Positions 17,101 to 24,829 of a DNA stretch of 25,837 nucleotides are shown one piece after another (the first letter of the stretch is position 1; each line of letters starts with the position of its first letter). A model generated the notes under the pieces. It was given only the letters and a program-made list of their open reading frames with translations. It ran no database searches and had not been told where the DNA came from. Source of the DNA: a virus. The stretch lies in the IMG/VR virus record IMGVR_UViG_3300029309_000065, positions 25,712 to 51,548 of that record; one strand, written 5' to 3'. A program made the translations under genes and the position numbers.

Positions 17101-20100
17101 TAGGCTTGACCCCATAACTCATTTTGTGTATGTATATCATCTCTTTCTGCTGCTGAGAAAGAAACTGTATTATTGGTATTGTCTTGTTGTAAGAATAACC
17201 AATCTACTTTATAATTACTAAATCCTTTTGTAATCTGATTAAACAATAATGGATTCTTAATTGTTTGTGGTAGTTGTAGTTCATTTATCTCTGTAATGGA
17301 ATCATAGTTAATACCTATATCATTAAAGATTGCTCTTACAGCAGCCTTTGTATTAGGATTACTATTACTAAATATATACATTGCCTGCATAATCTTTAGT
17401 GGATCTTGTATATTCTTAACTGCTTTTGTAATACCGTTATAGGTCTGATAAGCATCTATAGGGATAACAAGTTTCTCTCCATTATCTAGAACTTCATTTC
17501 CAAAGACATCTGTGTATGGCATTGTTATAGTAGCAAGATATTGTCTTATATATGTAGGTAAAGAAGATAGACCTCCAGACATATAGGCTTCTTTACCAAA
17601 CTGAGTTACATTTCTAAGACCTTCATTATTTTCAAACTCATCAATAACATCTTCTTCTATTTGTCTTTGTACATCTATAATTTCTAAAACTTCAAACACT
17701 GCTTTATATACAGGACTATCTTTTATGTCTTCTGTAACATCATAAGTCAGAGCATTGTGTATTTTGTCCAACTGTTCAACAGCAACAATATTAGCTTCGT
17801 TTGAACTGTCTGAATATTTAGAGTTTACAGGATTATTTTTATTATAGAGCCATGCAAAATCCTCTAATACTTCTTCAAAGATTTGATCATTGCTAATACT
17901 TGGATCATCATTACTTACCTTTCTAGCTACATAACTAGCAGCCATAACTCTAACAATTGGGTTAGCAATGCTGCTTTCTAAATATAGCTGACCTTTTTGA
18001 CTATTAACTTGTAATGCTTCATAAGGCAGTATAGCATTAGATATAATAACTTTAGGGCTTGGGTCTAAAGTAAAATCATTTGCAATAACAGATGCATCAG
18101 CAAACTTACCTGAGTCAATCTTTTGGAATAAAGTCTGCAGTTGAGTTTGTGTATATGAACCAAATATTCTTTTAAACCACTCTAGTATACGTGTAAAAAA
18201 GCTTTTAATTGGTGCAGATGCTTTAGAGTTTTTAGGGCCAGTCTTAAATAATTCAAACTGATCAGCCATATACTCTTCATAGTATCTATTCTCTAATTCT
18301 GCTTTGTCCATAGCAGCATACTCATCAGCAGAGTTTTTAAACTTCTCCAACTCTGTATTAAGACTAAGGCCTGCTTTTCTAAGTTCTGCTCTTTTTTCTT
18401 TTTTAGCTTCAGCTAATAATTCTTGCTGTTGTTGAGGTGTAAGTAACATTTGATACACACCATGGAAAGCCTCATGATATCTAAAAGGATTAGAAGCTCC
18501 TGTGTATATTGTACCGGCTGCTCTAAGACCACCACCTATAGATGCCATATCTAATACAAAAGCACCTACTCTTACACCACCTGCTTTCATGTTATTACCA
18601 AGAGACTCAACATCTCCAATACCAATAAAGTCTGGTAAGTTTTGTCTTGCCCATGACTTAAACACATCTATGTCTTCTACATCTTTTGCAGATAGTTTGA
18701 AGTCATTCTCAGATAAAACTTTATTAGATGGCTTAATAAGTTTATCTCTTTCTTTAATAAGATCTTGATATACTTTATCAGCTCTTAATGCCTTTATTTT
18801 TTTCTTTTCTCCTACTTCTTTTATTATCTCAGCTTCTCTTTCTTGTATAGATCTATTAACTGCATCAAGAGGAGTCTCTGCTTTTAGTGTAGCAAGTATG
18901 TCATTGTTTTGTTGTTCTGTAACATTATCTTTAAGATACTGTTCTATGTCTTTACTTATAACTTTTCTTATATCTTGTTGCCTTGGTGATAACTCAATAC
19001 CAGCCATAATATTTTGTGCAATAGATTCTACTAACTCAGCCTTTTGTGCGTCAGAAAGATTATTATCTACAAAAGCAGAAAAGACATCATCACTTATTGG
19101 ATCACCTGTTTCTTCTGACACAGCAACTGCTTCATCAATAGCATCTTGAGATATCTTGTCTCCCATCTCTGCAATCTTTCTTGCTCTTGCAGCCTCTGGT
19201 GATTCTTCTCTAATTGGTACAACATCTTGCTCAGACCGTGGTCTAGCTAGTATAATACCTTTGTCTTTTGCTCCTTGTATTGCAGATGCATCAGCAGTAA
19301 ACTCTATATACTGCCCCACTCTTACTTCTTTACCAAGCTTAGTTGTTAAGGTTTGTAACATTTCATCTATAGGCATATCTAATGGTATAGATCTCTTATA
19401 GTTTGCTTTTGATAATGTTGTAAGATTAAAAGATGCTGGTGCATCATCTAATAGTTTTTTGAATATTCTATCTAAATGTTGTATAGGTGTACCTTCTTTT
19501 TGTTGATCAGCCATCTCATAAAATGAGGTGTGGTCTTTACCTGTGTTTCTGTTAAATACAGTTGCTCTTATTGCTCCATCAGGTGCAACATCAATAGTAA
19601 TTTTATTACCACTTGTTGAGCTAATAAAGAAATCTCCATACTTTTCTTGGAATGCTTTATTAAATTCATCATTAAAGCCACGGTTCTTGTATCCTTCTTT
19701 GTTATCTTTTCTTGCTACACTAGCTTGTTGTAATATATCATTCATCATTGCACTCAACTGATCATCTCCTACATATGGAGCTTTTGCTGTTGCCAATGTA
19801 TATACACCACCCGGTGACTGTACTGCCATTATATATCTGTCAGTATATCCTCCTAGTGGCCCTTCTTTTTCACCACTCATCATCTTAGCCCAAAGACCGT
19901 TGTTCTTTAAACCATTCTCAACTTTTTCTGCCAATTCATTCTTTTGTTGTCCAGATAAGTTTGACATAACAATAGGGTCTCCAATAGCATTACCTTGTTT
20001 ATCACGAGATATATCATATATAATAATATCCCCTGTGCTATTTGTTTTGTATTGTAATTCTGCTAATGGTATCTCAGGATTTGTACCTTTTCTATATGCT

Positions 20101-23100
20101 GGTATACCTTCATTTCTTATAACCTGTAAACCTTCACCCAAAACACCTGCGTCTTCATCAGAACTTATTTTGTCTGATGCAACAGATATTAATGCTGCCT
20201 GTTTTGCAAAACCTTCTGCTACTTGTTCTATAGCTTGTTCAATACTTTGACCATCTGCAGGAATTATAATATTTCTTGCAAACTCTGGTGTCATAACTGA
20301 TGGATCTACAGTTTTCTTTTGACCATCTTGAAAATATAAACTATCATTTGGTAGATACGCAAATATACCATCTTGTGGTATTGGTGTTATTTGTAGTTCA
20401 TTTAACCTTATGTTTACATCAGCTAATACTGATACAGGTAATCTTAGTGATATGGTAAATCTTTCTCTTTGTTTTCTAATATAATCATTAGGAACAACAT
20501 CTTGACCAGCATTGAACCTATCATCATCAATAGGCTGCTCAGCCAATGGGTTAACATCAAAGTTTACAATTAATTGACTAAACTCTTCTGGCTTTAAGAC
20601 ATCAACAATAGCTCTTAACCTATCTGCCGCCATACCTGGTGAATCACCTGGTAATGTTTTAGCATATGCTCTATCTAATCTATTAGAAAATAATTTAGAA
20701 GCATTCTTAGGTAATGTATTAAATACTAACTTTTCTAATTCATACCTTCTACTAAAGTCTAATTCTATTTCTGCTTTGCTATTGCTATTTCTTACTTTGT
20801 AGTCTGAATTATAAAACTCTGCAGGTACTAAGTATATCTGTCCACCTTTATTTTCTATGCTATTTACTCTAAACTCTTCTCCTGTAATCTTGTCAAAGAC
20901 TGATATACCTTTTGATAGTTGCATGCCATCAAACAAAAAGATATCACCTCCAGATATTTCTCTATCTAATATATCTCTATCTGCTATAGCTTGAGCCATA
21001 GTAGTGTATGTTCCTGTTTTCTCAAAGTTGTCACTTATAACACCAAGCTGTGATTCATTTAAATCAATACCTTGTTTGTCTACAATTTTATAAAAAGCAC
21101 CATCTGGAGTATCTACTTGCACAATATTGAAAGCAATACCTTCACCACCTTGAGGTATTTTCTGTGTTCTTGCACCAGTAGCTTGTGTTGTTGTAAATAT
21201 ATCAATGTTTAAATCTAATGATCTAAGTACATCTTGTACTAAAGGCTCTTCTCTTGCTTCTCTACTATTTAAATAATTTTGGAATCCGCTTTCACTTGCT
21301 AACTCTTTCTGTGTAGGTATTCTTTTTCTATCTACCTTTTGTCCACCTTCTTCAACAGTTATATCATAACCCTTACCCCATATTCTTTTTAATGCATCAA
21401 ATGCTGTTTTTATTCTTACACCATCTTCTGATAGTCTCCAGTCTGCAAAAGACTTTGAGTCTTTGTCAAAAGCAGATTCTTTATACTTACGGTATTCTCT
21501 TTCTAAAACACTTTGTAATATACTAGATCTAGATGTATCACCTATGTTTACATCTACACCAGCATCCACTAATTTTTCTTCTACGTCTATTTGGGCTTCT
21601 TCTTTTTGTTGCTCTTGAAACTCTTCTGCCTTTACTTCTAATTCTGTAGTTAGACGGTATGTATTTATAAGTGCAATAATATCATTAGAAAGTTCTTGGT
21701 CAACATCTAAGTTTAATGCTCCACCAATAGCTCTACCATCTATAGAAAATTGTCCTGATGCTAATCCTTCTAGTAAACCATCAGCACCAATCTCATCAGA
21801 TAAAAATGCTCTGATTAAATCAGGGCTCATATAAACTTCTAACTTAGCTAGATCATTTATCAGTATATTCTTTTTATTAGTAGCAAGATATGCTTCTGTT
21901 TGTTTTCTATATACTTCAGCTCTATTCTTGTATAAATACTGATAATACTCTTCATTTCTATTAACTAACTCCATCATGCCTTCTGGAGTAGACAGGTAGT
22001 TTGCAGATTGAGAAAAAGCAAAAGCATCTTCTTGTAGTGCTGCATGATCTGTAAGTTCTTCTAATAAGTTTTGGAAGTTATCAGGATTTATAAAATCTGC
22101 ATTCTCACCAGCAATACCAGATAAATATTGTTTTAATGGTCCTTCTATTTTAGCAGTCTTTCTTCTATCAAAGAAACCTTTCTTAGTTAGGTTTTTAGGA
22201 TCTGTTAATACTTTAACATATCTATCAAGATCTTTTCTTTTTCTTTTCTTTTTATTTATTACAGCTTGATCTCCACCACCATCTTCTAGTGCAGCTATCT
22301 CTTTATCTAGTATACCTATCTCTGTTTTTATTGTCTCAGCATTAACTAAAACTCTTATATCACCATAAGCTTGTTTTGCAAAAATAGGCTCGTTTGCAAA
22401 AGCTGCTTCAATGTTTTTTTGTCTTTGTATAGCATCTACAAAACTTTCATTAGCAAATATGTATAACATTTTAGTTTGGTCTATAGCTCTATTAAAGAAC
22501 ATAGCATCTCTATATGCTTTGCCATCTTTTGGTATGTCAACCATATTGATCTTTTTAGAATCAAAAAACTCATTCATACCTTTCTTGGCTATTCTCTCAC
22601 CAAACTGATCTACTCTAGCTATCTCTCTAGCTATCTCTTCTCTAAGTCTTTGAGGTTTTCTACCTAAGTCACTTTCATTAAATGCTTCTGATAATTCTTT
22701 ATCTGACATTTTAGAGAAATCATTTAATGAATCTCTATATAGACTTATAGTACCATCCATATACTTACTGTACATGTTCATAAACCTAGAATCAAATCTA
22801 TTATTAAAGTAATCATACTTATCATTCAATGCTAATGATAAATTTGCTATACCATCTGCTTGATCTTGAAATTGTAAGTTTAGGTTTTTTGGACCAAGTA
22901 TACCATGTAAAGAATTTTTAAAATTACCACTCAGTTCATTAGCAGAATTTACTACATCATTTACTACTTGCTCTTCTGTCTGCCTTTGTTTAGCAGCCAT
23001 GTCTTCTACTTCTTGACCAAAAAATCTACCAAATTTTTTAGAAGAGCTAGCACTTGCTCTAGCTTTACTATATATAGCTGGTACGCCTTGAAATAAAACT

Positions 23101-24818
23101 TGCTGATATGGTCCCATTAAACCACCAATAAGAAAACCTGATGCAAATGTTTGAAAACCTTCTTTAGTAAATATTTCTTTTCCTGCTGCTCCATAGAATC
23201 CTGATAGAGTATTAGGTCCACCCGCAAGAGGTCCTCTCAATAAAGAGCTATAATATCCACCTGTAGCAGCTGATACAGCTTCCTGAGAAACTTCTTGTGC
23301 ACCTTCTACCATTCCCTTTACACCATATCTTAACATAACACCTGCTGCTACTTTCGCTCCTCTTTTCCATGAGCCTACAGAAAAAGCTGCTTTAAGTTCT
23401 TGTGGTAATGCTACTAGTGCCCACTTGCTTTTTACTGCATGCTTGCCCGGTCCTACCTTTAAAATTCTTTGTAGGTTAGCAGCAGTATTTCTATTTAATC
23501 TTTTAGCCCAACTACCAAAAACGTTTTTAAATACAATACGGTTAGATGCTGCTATAATAGCAAAGTTTGGAGCTAGTGTCTTCCATGATGCATTGTTTGC
23601 TGCTATTTGTATCTCTCTTATATCATCAGCACTTACACCTTTACCAGCATTTTGTGCATTCTTTTCACGCATACCACTTTCAAGAACTTGGTTATAAACC
23701 ATACCAGCTTCCATCTTTGCCTCTGACAAAGCAGCATTGTACATTCTCATATCTCTGTAGAATGCACCAAATACATCTGTATTTTTTCCTATATTATATA
23801 GGTTCTGGAATGTGTTTCCTGTAGTTTTCCAATTCTTTATTGTGTGTGCTAGTTCTGGTGCAATAAGTCTACCAGTAAAATTAGCACCAGTTCTTGCAAC
23901 ATTGTAAAAATCTCTAGCATTTTCAATACTTCTAATGCTTCTTAATAATTGTGTAGAAGCTTTATAGCCTCTTGCTATTGCTTGTGGTATTCTTGTAAGT
24001 TGTGCTAGGTTTTTTAAAGTTAGTGCACCAAATCCTGCAAGGGTTGTACCTCCTGATGGTATGGCTCCTACTGCTGCAATACCTGCTCCAATTACTTCTT
24101 CAACTGCAATCTGATAAATAATACCTGCTGAATAAGCAAAGTTTAATCCTGTGTTACCTAAAAATCCTGCCACTGATCCGGTTGTACTTCCACCTATTCT
24201 CATGGCATCCTCCATAGTAGCTGCACCAGTTAAATCAGGTGAGTCATATCCATCACCATCAAAAAAATCTGCTATAGATCTATATCCTGAGTATCTACCA
24301 GATCTAAATAAAGAGAAAAATGGGTTTAGACCTCTACTCAATGAATCACCAAAAGTTTCATTAGTATTTAAGATTGCGTCCATATTTGCATATGGAGTAA
24401 ATCCTATATCACTAAATGTATCACTTTCATATATTTTATCAAAGTTTATAGTTCTTGCATTTGCATATATAGGTTTTGGTAAAGAGCCTGGGTTTTCTTC
24501 TAAAGGTGCTTTAAATAATTTATCCATACTCTCTTCTGGAGTAAGGTTTCTTGTAGGATCAGTATTGATTACAGATGCTTGTGCACCCATAACTGAATTA
24601 GCATAGGTAACTGGAGATACCTGATCAAAAAATTGTGTATATTCTGCAACACTTCTTCTATATTGATCATCTACAAGATTTTCATTATCCGGCAAGTACT
24701 TAGTAAAGTCCTCATACGGCATACTCAAATCTATAGGATTTATATCTACGGAGTCCTGTCTTATCCTCTCTTGAAGATTATAATCAGGCTGAGGTAATGT
24801 TAATTTCTCTTCTGCCAT
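11196..24818 (-). CDS. Giant virion RNA polymerase polyprotein of crAss-like type with zincin metallopeptidase domain
   Basis: An unbroken 4540-codon frame, roughly half a megadalton, starting ATG 24818 after AAGGGAGA. Residues about 200-600 hold several hydrophobic or amphipathic stretches (GIIYQIAVEEVIGAGIAAVG; FLIGGLMGPYQQVLF) and EGAQEVSQE (505-513), as in ejected phage virion proteins. A helical region with a basic patch (KKKRKRK, about 853) follows. Residues about 2080-2245 carry HEAFH (2115-2119) with EEYMADQFE (from 2181) and a helix RILEWFKRIFG: a probable zincin metallopeptidase. The C-terminal third is the polymerase: GDAQVYVTSKFHR (about 3136) suits the first double-psi barrel; RIPSQ...GADFDIDK, with Asp3591, Asp3593 and Asp3595, is the second barrel and catalytic loop; MLTDNSKENYVAKLG (about 3837) suits the bridge-helix region. 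The tail is acidic. phi14:2 gp66, the characterised relative, is about 2180 residues, so this is a much larger fusion. Expected role: packaged enzyme transcribing early genes. Confidence 0.9.
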   Translation of the reverse strand: MAEEKLTLPQPDYNLQERIRQDSVDINPIDLSMPYEDFTKYLPDNENLVDDQYRRSVAEYTQFFDQVSPVTYANSVMGAQASVINTDPTRNLTPEESMDKLFKAPLEENPGSLPKPIYANARTINFDKIYESDTFSDIGFTPYANMDAILNTNETFGDSLSRGLNPFFSLFRSGRYSGYRSIADFFDGDGYDSPDLTGAATMEDAMRIGGSTTGSVAGFLGNTGLNFAYSAGIIYQIAVEEVIGAGIAAVGAIPSGGTTLAGFGALTLKNLAQLTRIPQAIARGYKASTQLLRSIRSIENARDFYNVARTGANFTGRLIAPELAHTIKNWKTTGNTFQNLYNIGKNTDVFGAFYRDMRMYNAALSEAKMEAGMVYNQVLESGMREKNAQNAGKGVSADDIREIQIAANNASWKTLAPNFAIIAASNRIVFKNVFGSWAKRLNRNTAANLQRILKVGPGKHAVKSKWALVALPQELKAAFSVGSWKRGAKVAAGVMLRYGVKGMVEGAQEVSQEAVSAATGGYYSSLLRGPLAGGPNTLSGFYGAAGKEIFTKEGFQTFASGFLIGGLMGPYQQVLFQGVPAIYSKARASASSSKKFGRFFGQEVEDMAAKQRQTEEQVVNDVVNSANELSGNFKNSLHGILGPKNLNLQFQDQADGIANLSLALNDKYDYFNNRFDSRFMNMYSKYMDGTISLYRDSLNDFSKMSDKELSEAFNESDLGRKPQRLREEIAREIARVDQFGERIAKKGMNEFFDSKKINMVDIPKDGKAYRDAMFFNRAIDQTKMLYIFANESFVDAIQRQKNIEAAFANEPIFAKQAYGDIRVLVNAETIKTEIGILDKEIAALEDGGGDQAVINKKKRKRKDLDRYVKVLTDPKNLTKKGFFDRRKTAKIEGPLKQYLSGIAGENADFINPDNFQNLLEELTDHAALQEDAFAFSQSANYLSTPEGMMELVNRNEEYYQYLYKNRAEVYRKQTEAYLATNKKNILINDLAKLEVYMSPDLIRAFLSDEIGADGLLEGLASGQFSIDGRAIGGALNLDVDQELSNDIIALINTYRLTTELEVKAEEFQEQQKEEAQIDVEEKLVDAGVDVNIGDTSRSSILQSVLEREYRKYKESAFDKDSKSFADWRLSEDGVRIKTAFDALKRIWGKGYDITVEEGGQKVDRKRIPTQKELASESGFQNYLNSREAREEPLVQDVLRSLDLNIDIFTTTQATGARTQKIPQGGEGIAFNIVQVDTPDGAFYKIVDKQGIDLNESQLGVISDNFEKTGTYTTMAQAIADRDILDREISGGDIFLFDGMQLSKGISVFDKITGEEFRVNSIENKGGQIYLVPAEFYNSDYKVRNSNSKAEIELDFSRRYELEKLVFNTLPKNASKLFSNRLDRAYAKTLPGDSPGMAADRLRAIVDVLKPEEFSQLIVNFDVNPLAEQPIDDDRFNAGQDVVPNDYIRKQRERFTISLRLPVSVLADVNIRLNELQITPIPQDGIFAYLPNDSLYFQDGQKKTVDPSVMTPEFARNIIIPADGQSIEQAIEQVAEGFAKQAALISVASDKISSDEDAGVLGEGLQVIRNEGIPAYRKGTNPEIPLAELQYKTNSTGDIIIYDISRDKQGNAIGDPIVMSNLSGQQKNELAEKVENGLKNNGLWAKMMSGEKEGPLGGYTDRYIMAVQSPGGVYTLATAKAPYVGDDQLSAMMNDILQQASVARKDNKEGYKNRGFNDEFNKAFQEKYGDFFISSTSGNKITIDVAPDGAIRATVFNRNTGKDHTSFYEMADQQKEGTPIQHLDRIFKKLLDDAPASFNLTTLSKANYKRSIPLDMPIDEMLQTLTTKLGKEVRVGQYIEFTADASAIQGAKDKGIILARPRSEQDVVPIREESPEAARARKIAEMGDKISQDAIDEAVAVSEETGDPISDDVFSAFVDNNLSDAQKAELVESIAQNIMAGIELSPRQQDIRKVISKDIEQYLKDNVTEQQNNDILATLKAETPLDAVNRSIQEREAEIIKEVGEKKKIKALRADKVYQDLIKERDKLIKPSNKVLSENDFKLSAKDVEDIDVFKSWARQNLPDFIGIGDVESLGNNMKAGGVRVGAFVLDMASIGGGLRAAGTIYTGASNPFRYHEAFHGVYQMLLTPQQQQELLAEAKKEKRAELRKAGLSLNTELEKFKNSADEYAAMDKAELENRYYEEYMADQFELFKTGPKNSKASAPIKSFFTRILEWFKRIFGSYTQTQLQTLFQKIDSGKFADASVIANDFTLDPSPKVIISNAILPYEALQVNSQKGQLYLESSIANPIVRVMAASYVARKVSNDDPSISNDQIFEEVLEDFAWLYNKNNPVNSKYSDSSNEANIVAVEQLDKIHNALTYDVTEDIKDSPVYKAVFEVLEIIDVQRQIEEDVIDEFENNEGLRNVTQFGKEAYMSGGLSSLPTYIRQYLATITMPYTDVFGNEVLDNGEKLVIPIDAYQTYNGITKAVKNIQDPLKIMQAMYIFSNSNPNTKAAVRAIFNDIGINYDSITEINELQLPQTIKNPLLFNQITKGFSNYKVDWLFLQQDNTNNTVSFSAAERDDIHTQNELWGQAYTTKSMEWKINPQLKKNALGYLDDLRAELTQPKGYSGNQDGLENLSRNLAQNVYDGVGIKLSPLYIQFSILSNSTQTKNAAQSMLLSFNDMAKPIDPTGIYFIREIINKDGDLFNSENDGAIARLKTLAINNAIFDESIGLSVFKNVNGDLVNAHQKPTFHLERVFALNTETEIDKLAADKFLENNYLLNNLEFLNMSDDNLLKIQRLSGLKEVKTLDRSKDYDSYISGVLQTTEYGSFTPKQFVTSLVNNYTVDYVARSNSLRTRMDDGAVAPVLIRVMESSNTGDMISLPVVQAVSGTNAQVTAAYVDAISDFVENEYNRILRENDPETANLPLQNVTTKDGREITIAKEIPGYNIPDVDGIMRKNLMFNVKDLITPETKKALEIAATSQNPVSFKKALTEAGISNKKYRKELTDQLNAKFDRFRSLLDSTGAIDKIGNDIKNGLVQGVEGAVAQEKARDAAKKLNLRSNENYNLRQIFFNDFLNTKSLNELLLGDQALILEDSIKQIKRAKGQNAAGDSIYSPVSNSKMGVNEPTEQINAVILKEAEITSEFSGNTIDRGDAQVYVTSKFHRHAQNSLGTLTEAGARAITKIENGDQLTQEELFGPQGLANTGQMLNSKKYVYFDGNTYVKFSAITLTEDFTKNNPELDRLRLQLEAMDSDLGGISMAGFESAFKMLKTNVQVLGDEITQPSIILDARNFREQVKNPSNKIKVSEQSQMKVLVTSEQVDDTPVTIEGRPDIKNIGDVRKEYNKVLSNRIILKFKNKRNLVYSFEGLMSEFALSKDRNKLTPNLQTFLRYATNSLKASKASSNLLEFFSVDPKTGEIKFNLNNPISGPKAEQLFMSYFSKEVFQEKIPGHGLALVSDQGFTVIRRIFSMEDNGRLGRNEVLRDGVPEGESLAEVKVEDLTNGNIPKEGLIVRDRLRYQLREYNEQGQWTGQYYSEAVLPAHSADIYSQLQNNKSAKIPGSIGKMFGVRIPSQDNHSSMNIKLVDFMPAYFGSSAMFPAELVEISGADFDIDKAYVQVKDSYYDEEAKQFFAYGETPGREYSDYVRYINQEVEKDTVYAEAEKSFRDQGSKLEDSYTDAELIDSDFSNKAIRAASRLGLPITRQQYQKYKAEYGEPYEAPLNNAALDYKFALMGNEAVKDISVTPATLTAVEQAYEELKVLAPDYVARLDNENIDVDSLTGKTISYEVNKGAAIGKAVSPNLYLSLLSEYKIALPGSLQFSLRGEKYSGYGNYVNTYGIRKQDEISSIITMLTDNSKENYVAKLGMHPSAVGIATNMVALGVPLTDAVLLLNGKTVRDLFEQAENKTDKFDPSFKSLIKERLRLLKGTNTVAVNETLLEKNLKDETLTKEEDFSILQILDKMNSISGFTGAMSSITSMSGNGIGRNFSDIQQRLDSFKTIGVLAAEKRPLMDIGPILTNSWVKSNIDVFLQVAQELVPTTFITGTETFMDIYDDISVNLSTDKRAFTADDQQKVKRDMLSFFTIQAYLHNSGNSETKGAATLTNNLIYPSEGQTIFNAVQRLTESDPDNFFLRQFVTMLPINAEKNNTGLNLLQANTWRGLNKQQKLDLQTSFTKLYGNPISRRDAMTIVNYIMVKDGLQQAKGSLLDAISPFVISEYLQTVNNVNQVFLNNEGYEDTFGMNREDLVRYFEDGYFRSNVVGPYIKTLNLDVGDRGIAFDRKGFQLRDQKLVHTAQKDESVSKFYNVIDYTQPMPVSTFYTLQEVIEKKLKNGDIVNQYIYQQDLTMGSNYQNGIGFMFGARDTNKAVIQNIKDRGQTRTAYGSDINFDDVVAEDFAPQPRSLQQRALSNENAMIEATEDNIDFVAEDTSRAINIADVTELSSILSQEGQAEENVQTEAEGVEAAQENLPEESQLVMDFEADISEKYPGITQLYNTIFVNPYLKGGSGLTGELATQVEVLENNNLDTLEKMIAFYESPQQNFADEAAFEDYVKRCLLG
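13179..15551 (-). other. RNA polymerase catalytic core (two double-psi barrels, DFDID loop)
   Basis: This region encodes residues about 3090-3880 of the giant protein. The DFDID codons are at 14034-14048. In YonO-like and crAss-like single-chain polymerases, and in the related eukaryotic RNAi polymerases, a DxDxD loop in the second double-psi barrel binds the catalytic magnesium. Upstream, GVRIPSQDNHSSMNIKLVDF and FPAELVEISGADFDIDK have the spacing and pattern of that barrel. Domain edges are rough. Confidence 0.85.
18084..18581 (-). other. Zincin metallopeptidase-like domain (HEAFH)
   Basis: This region encodes residues about 2080-2245 of the giant protein. NPFRYHEAFHGVYQMLL places HEAFH at 2115-2119: two zinc-ligand histidines and the catalytic glutamate. 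EEYMADQFELF at about 2181 offers a third, glutamate, ligand roughly 62 residues on, as in gluzincin-like folds. An amphipathic helix follows (about 2210-2225). Similar HEAFH modules occur, as I recall, in giant crAss-like virion proteins. Activity and substrate are unknown; self-processing of the polyprotein is one option. Confidence 0.75.
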
Positions 24819-24829
24819 TCTCCCTTATT

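Noticed and set aside
24151-24606. 151-codon plus-strand open frame
   Set aside because: It is antisense to the N-terminal part of the giant protein; length alone is expected in AT-rich long coding regions with few stops on the other strand.
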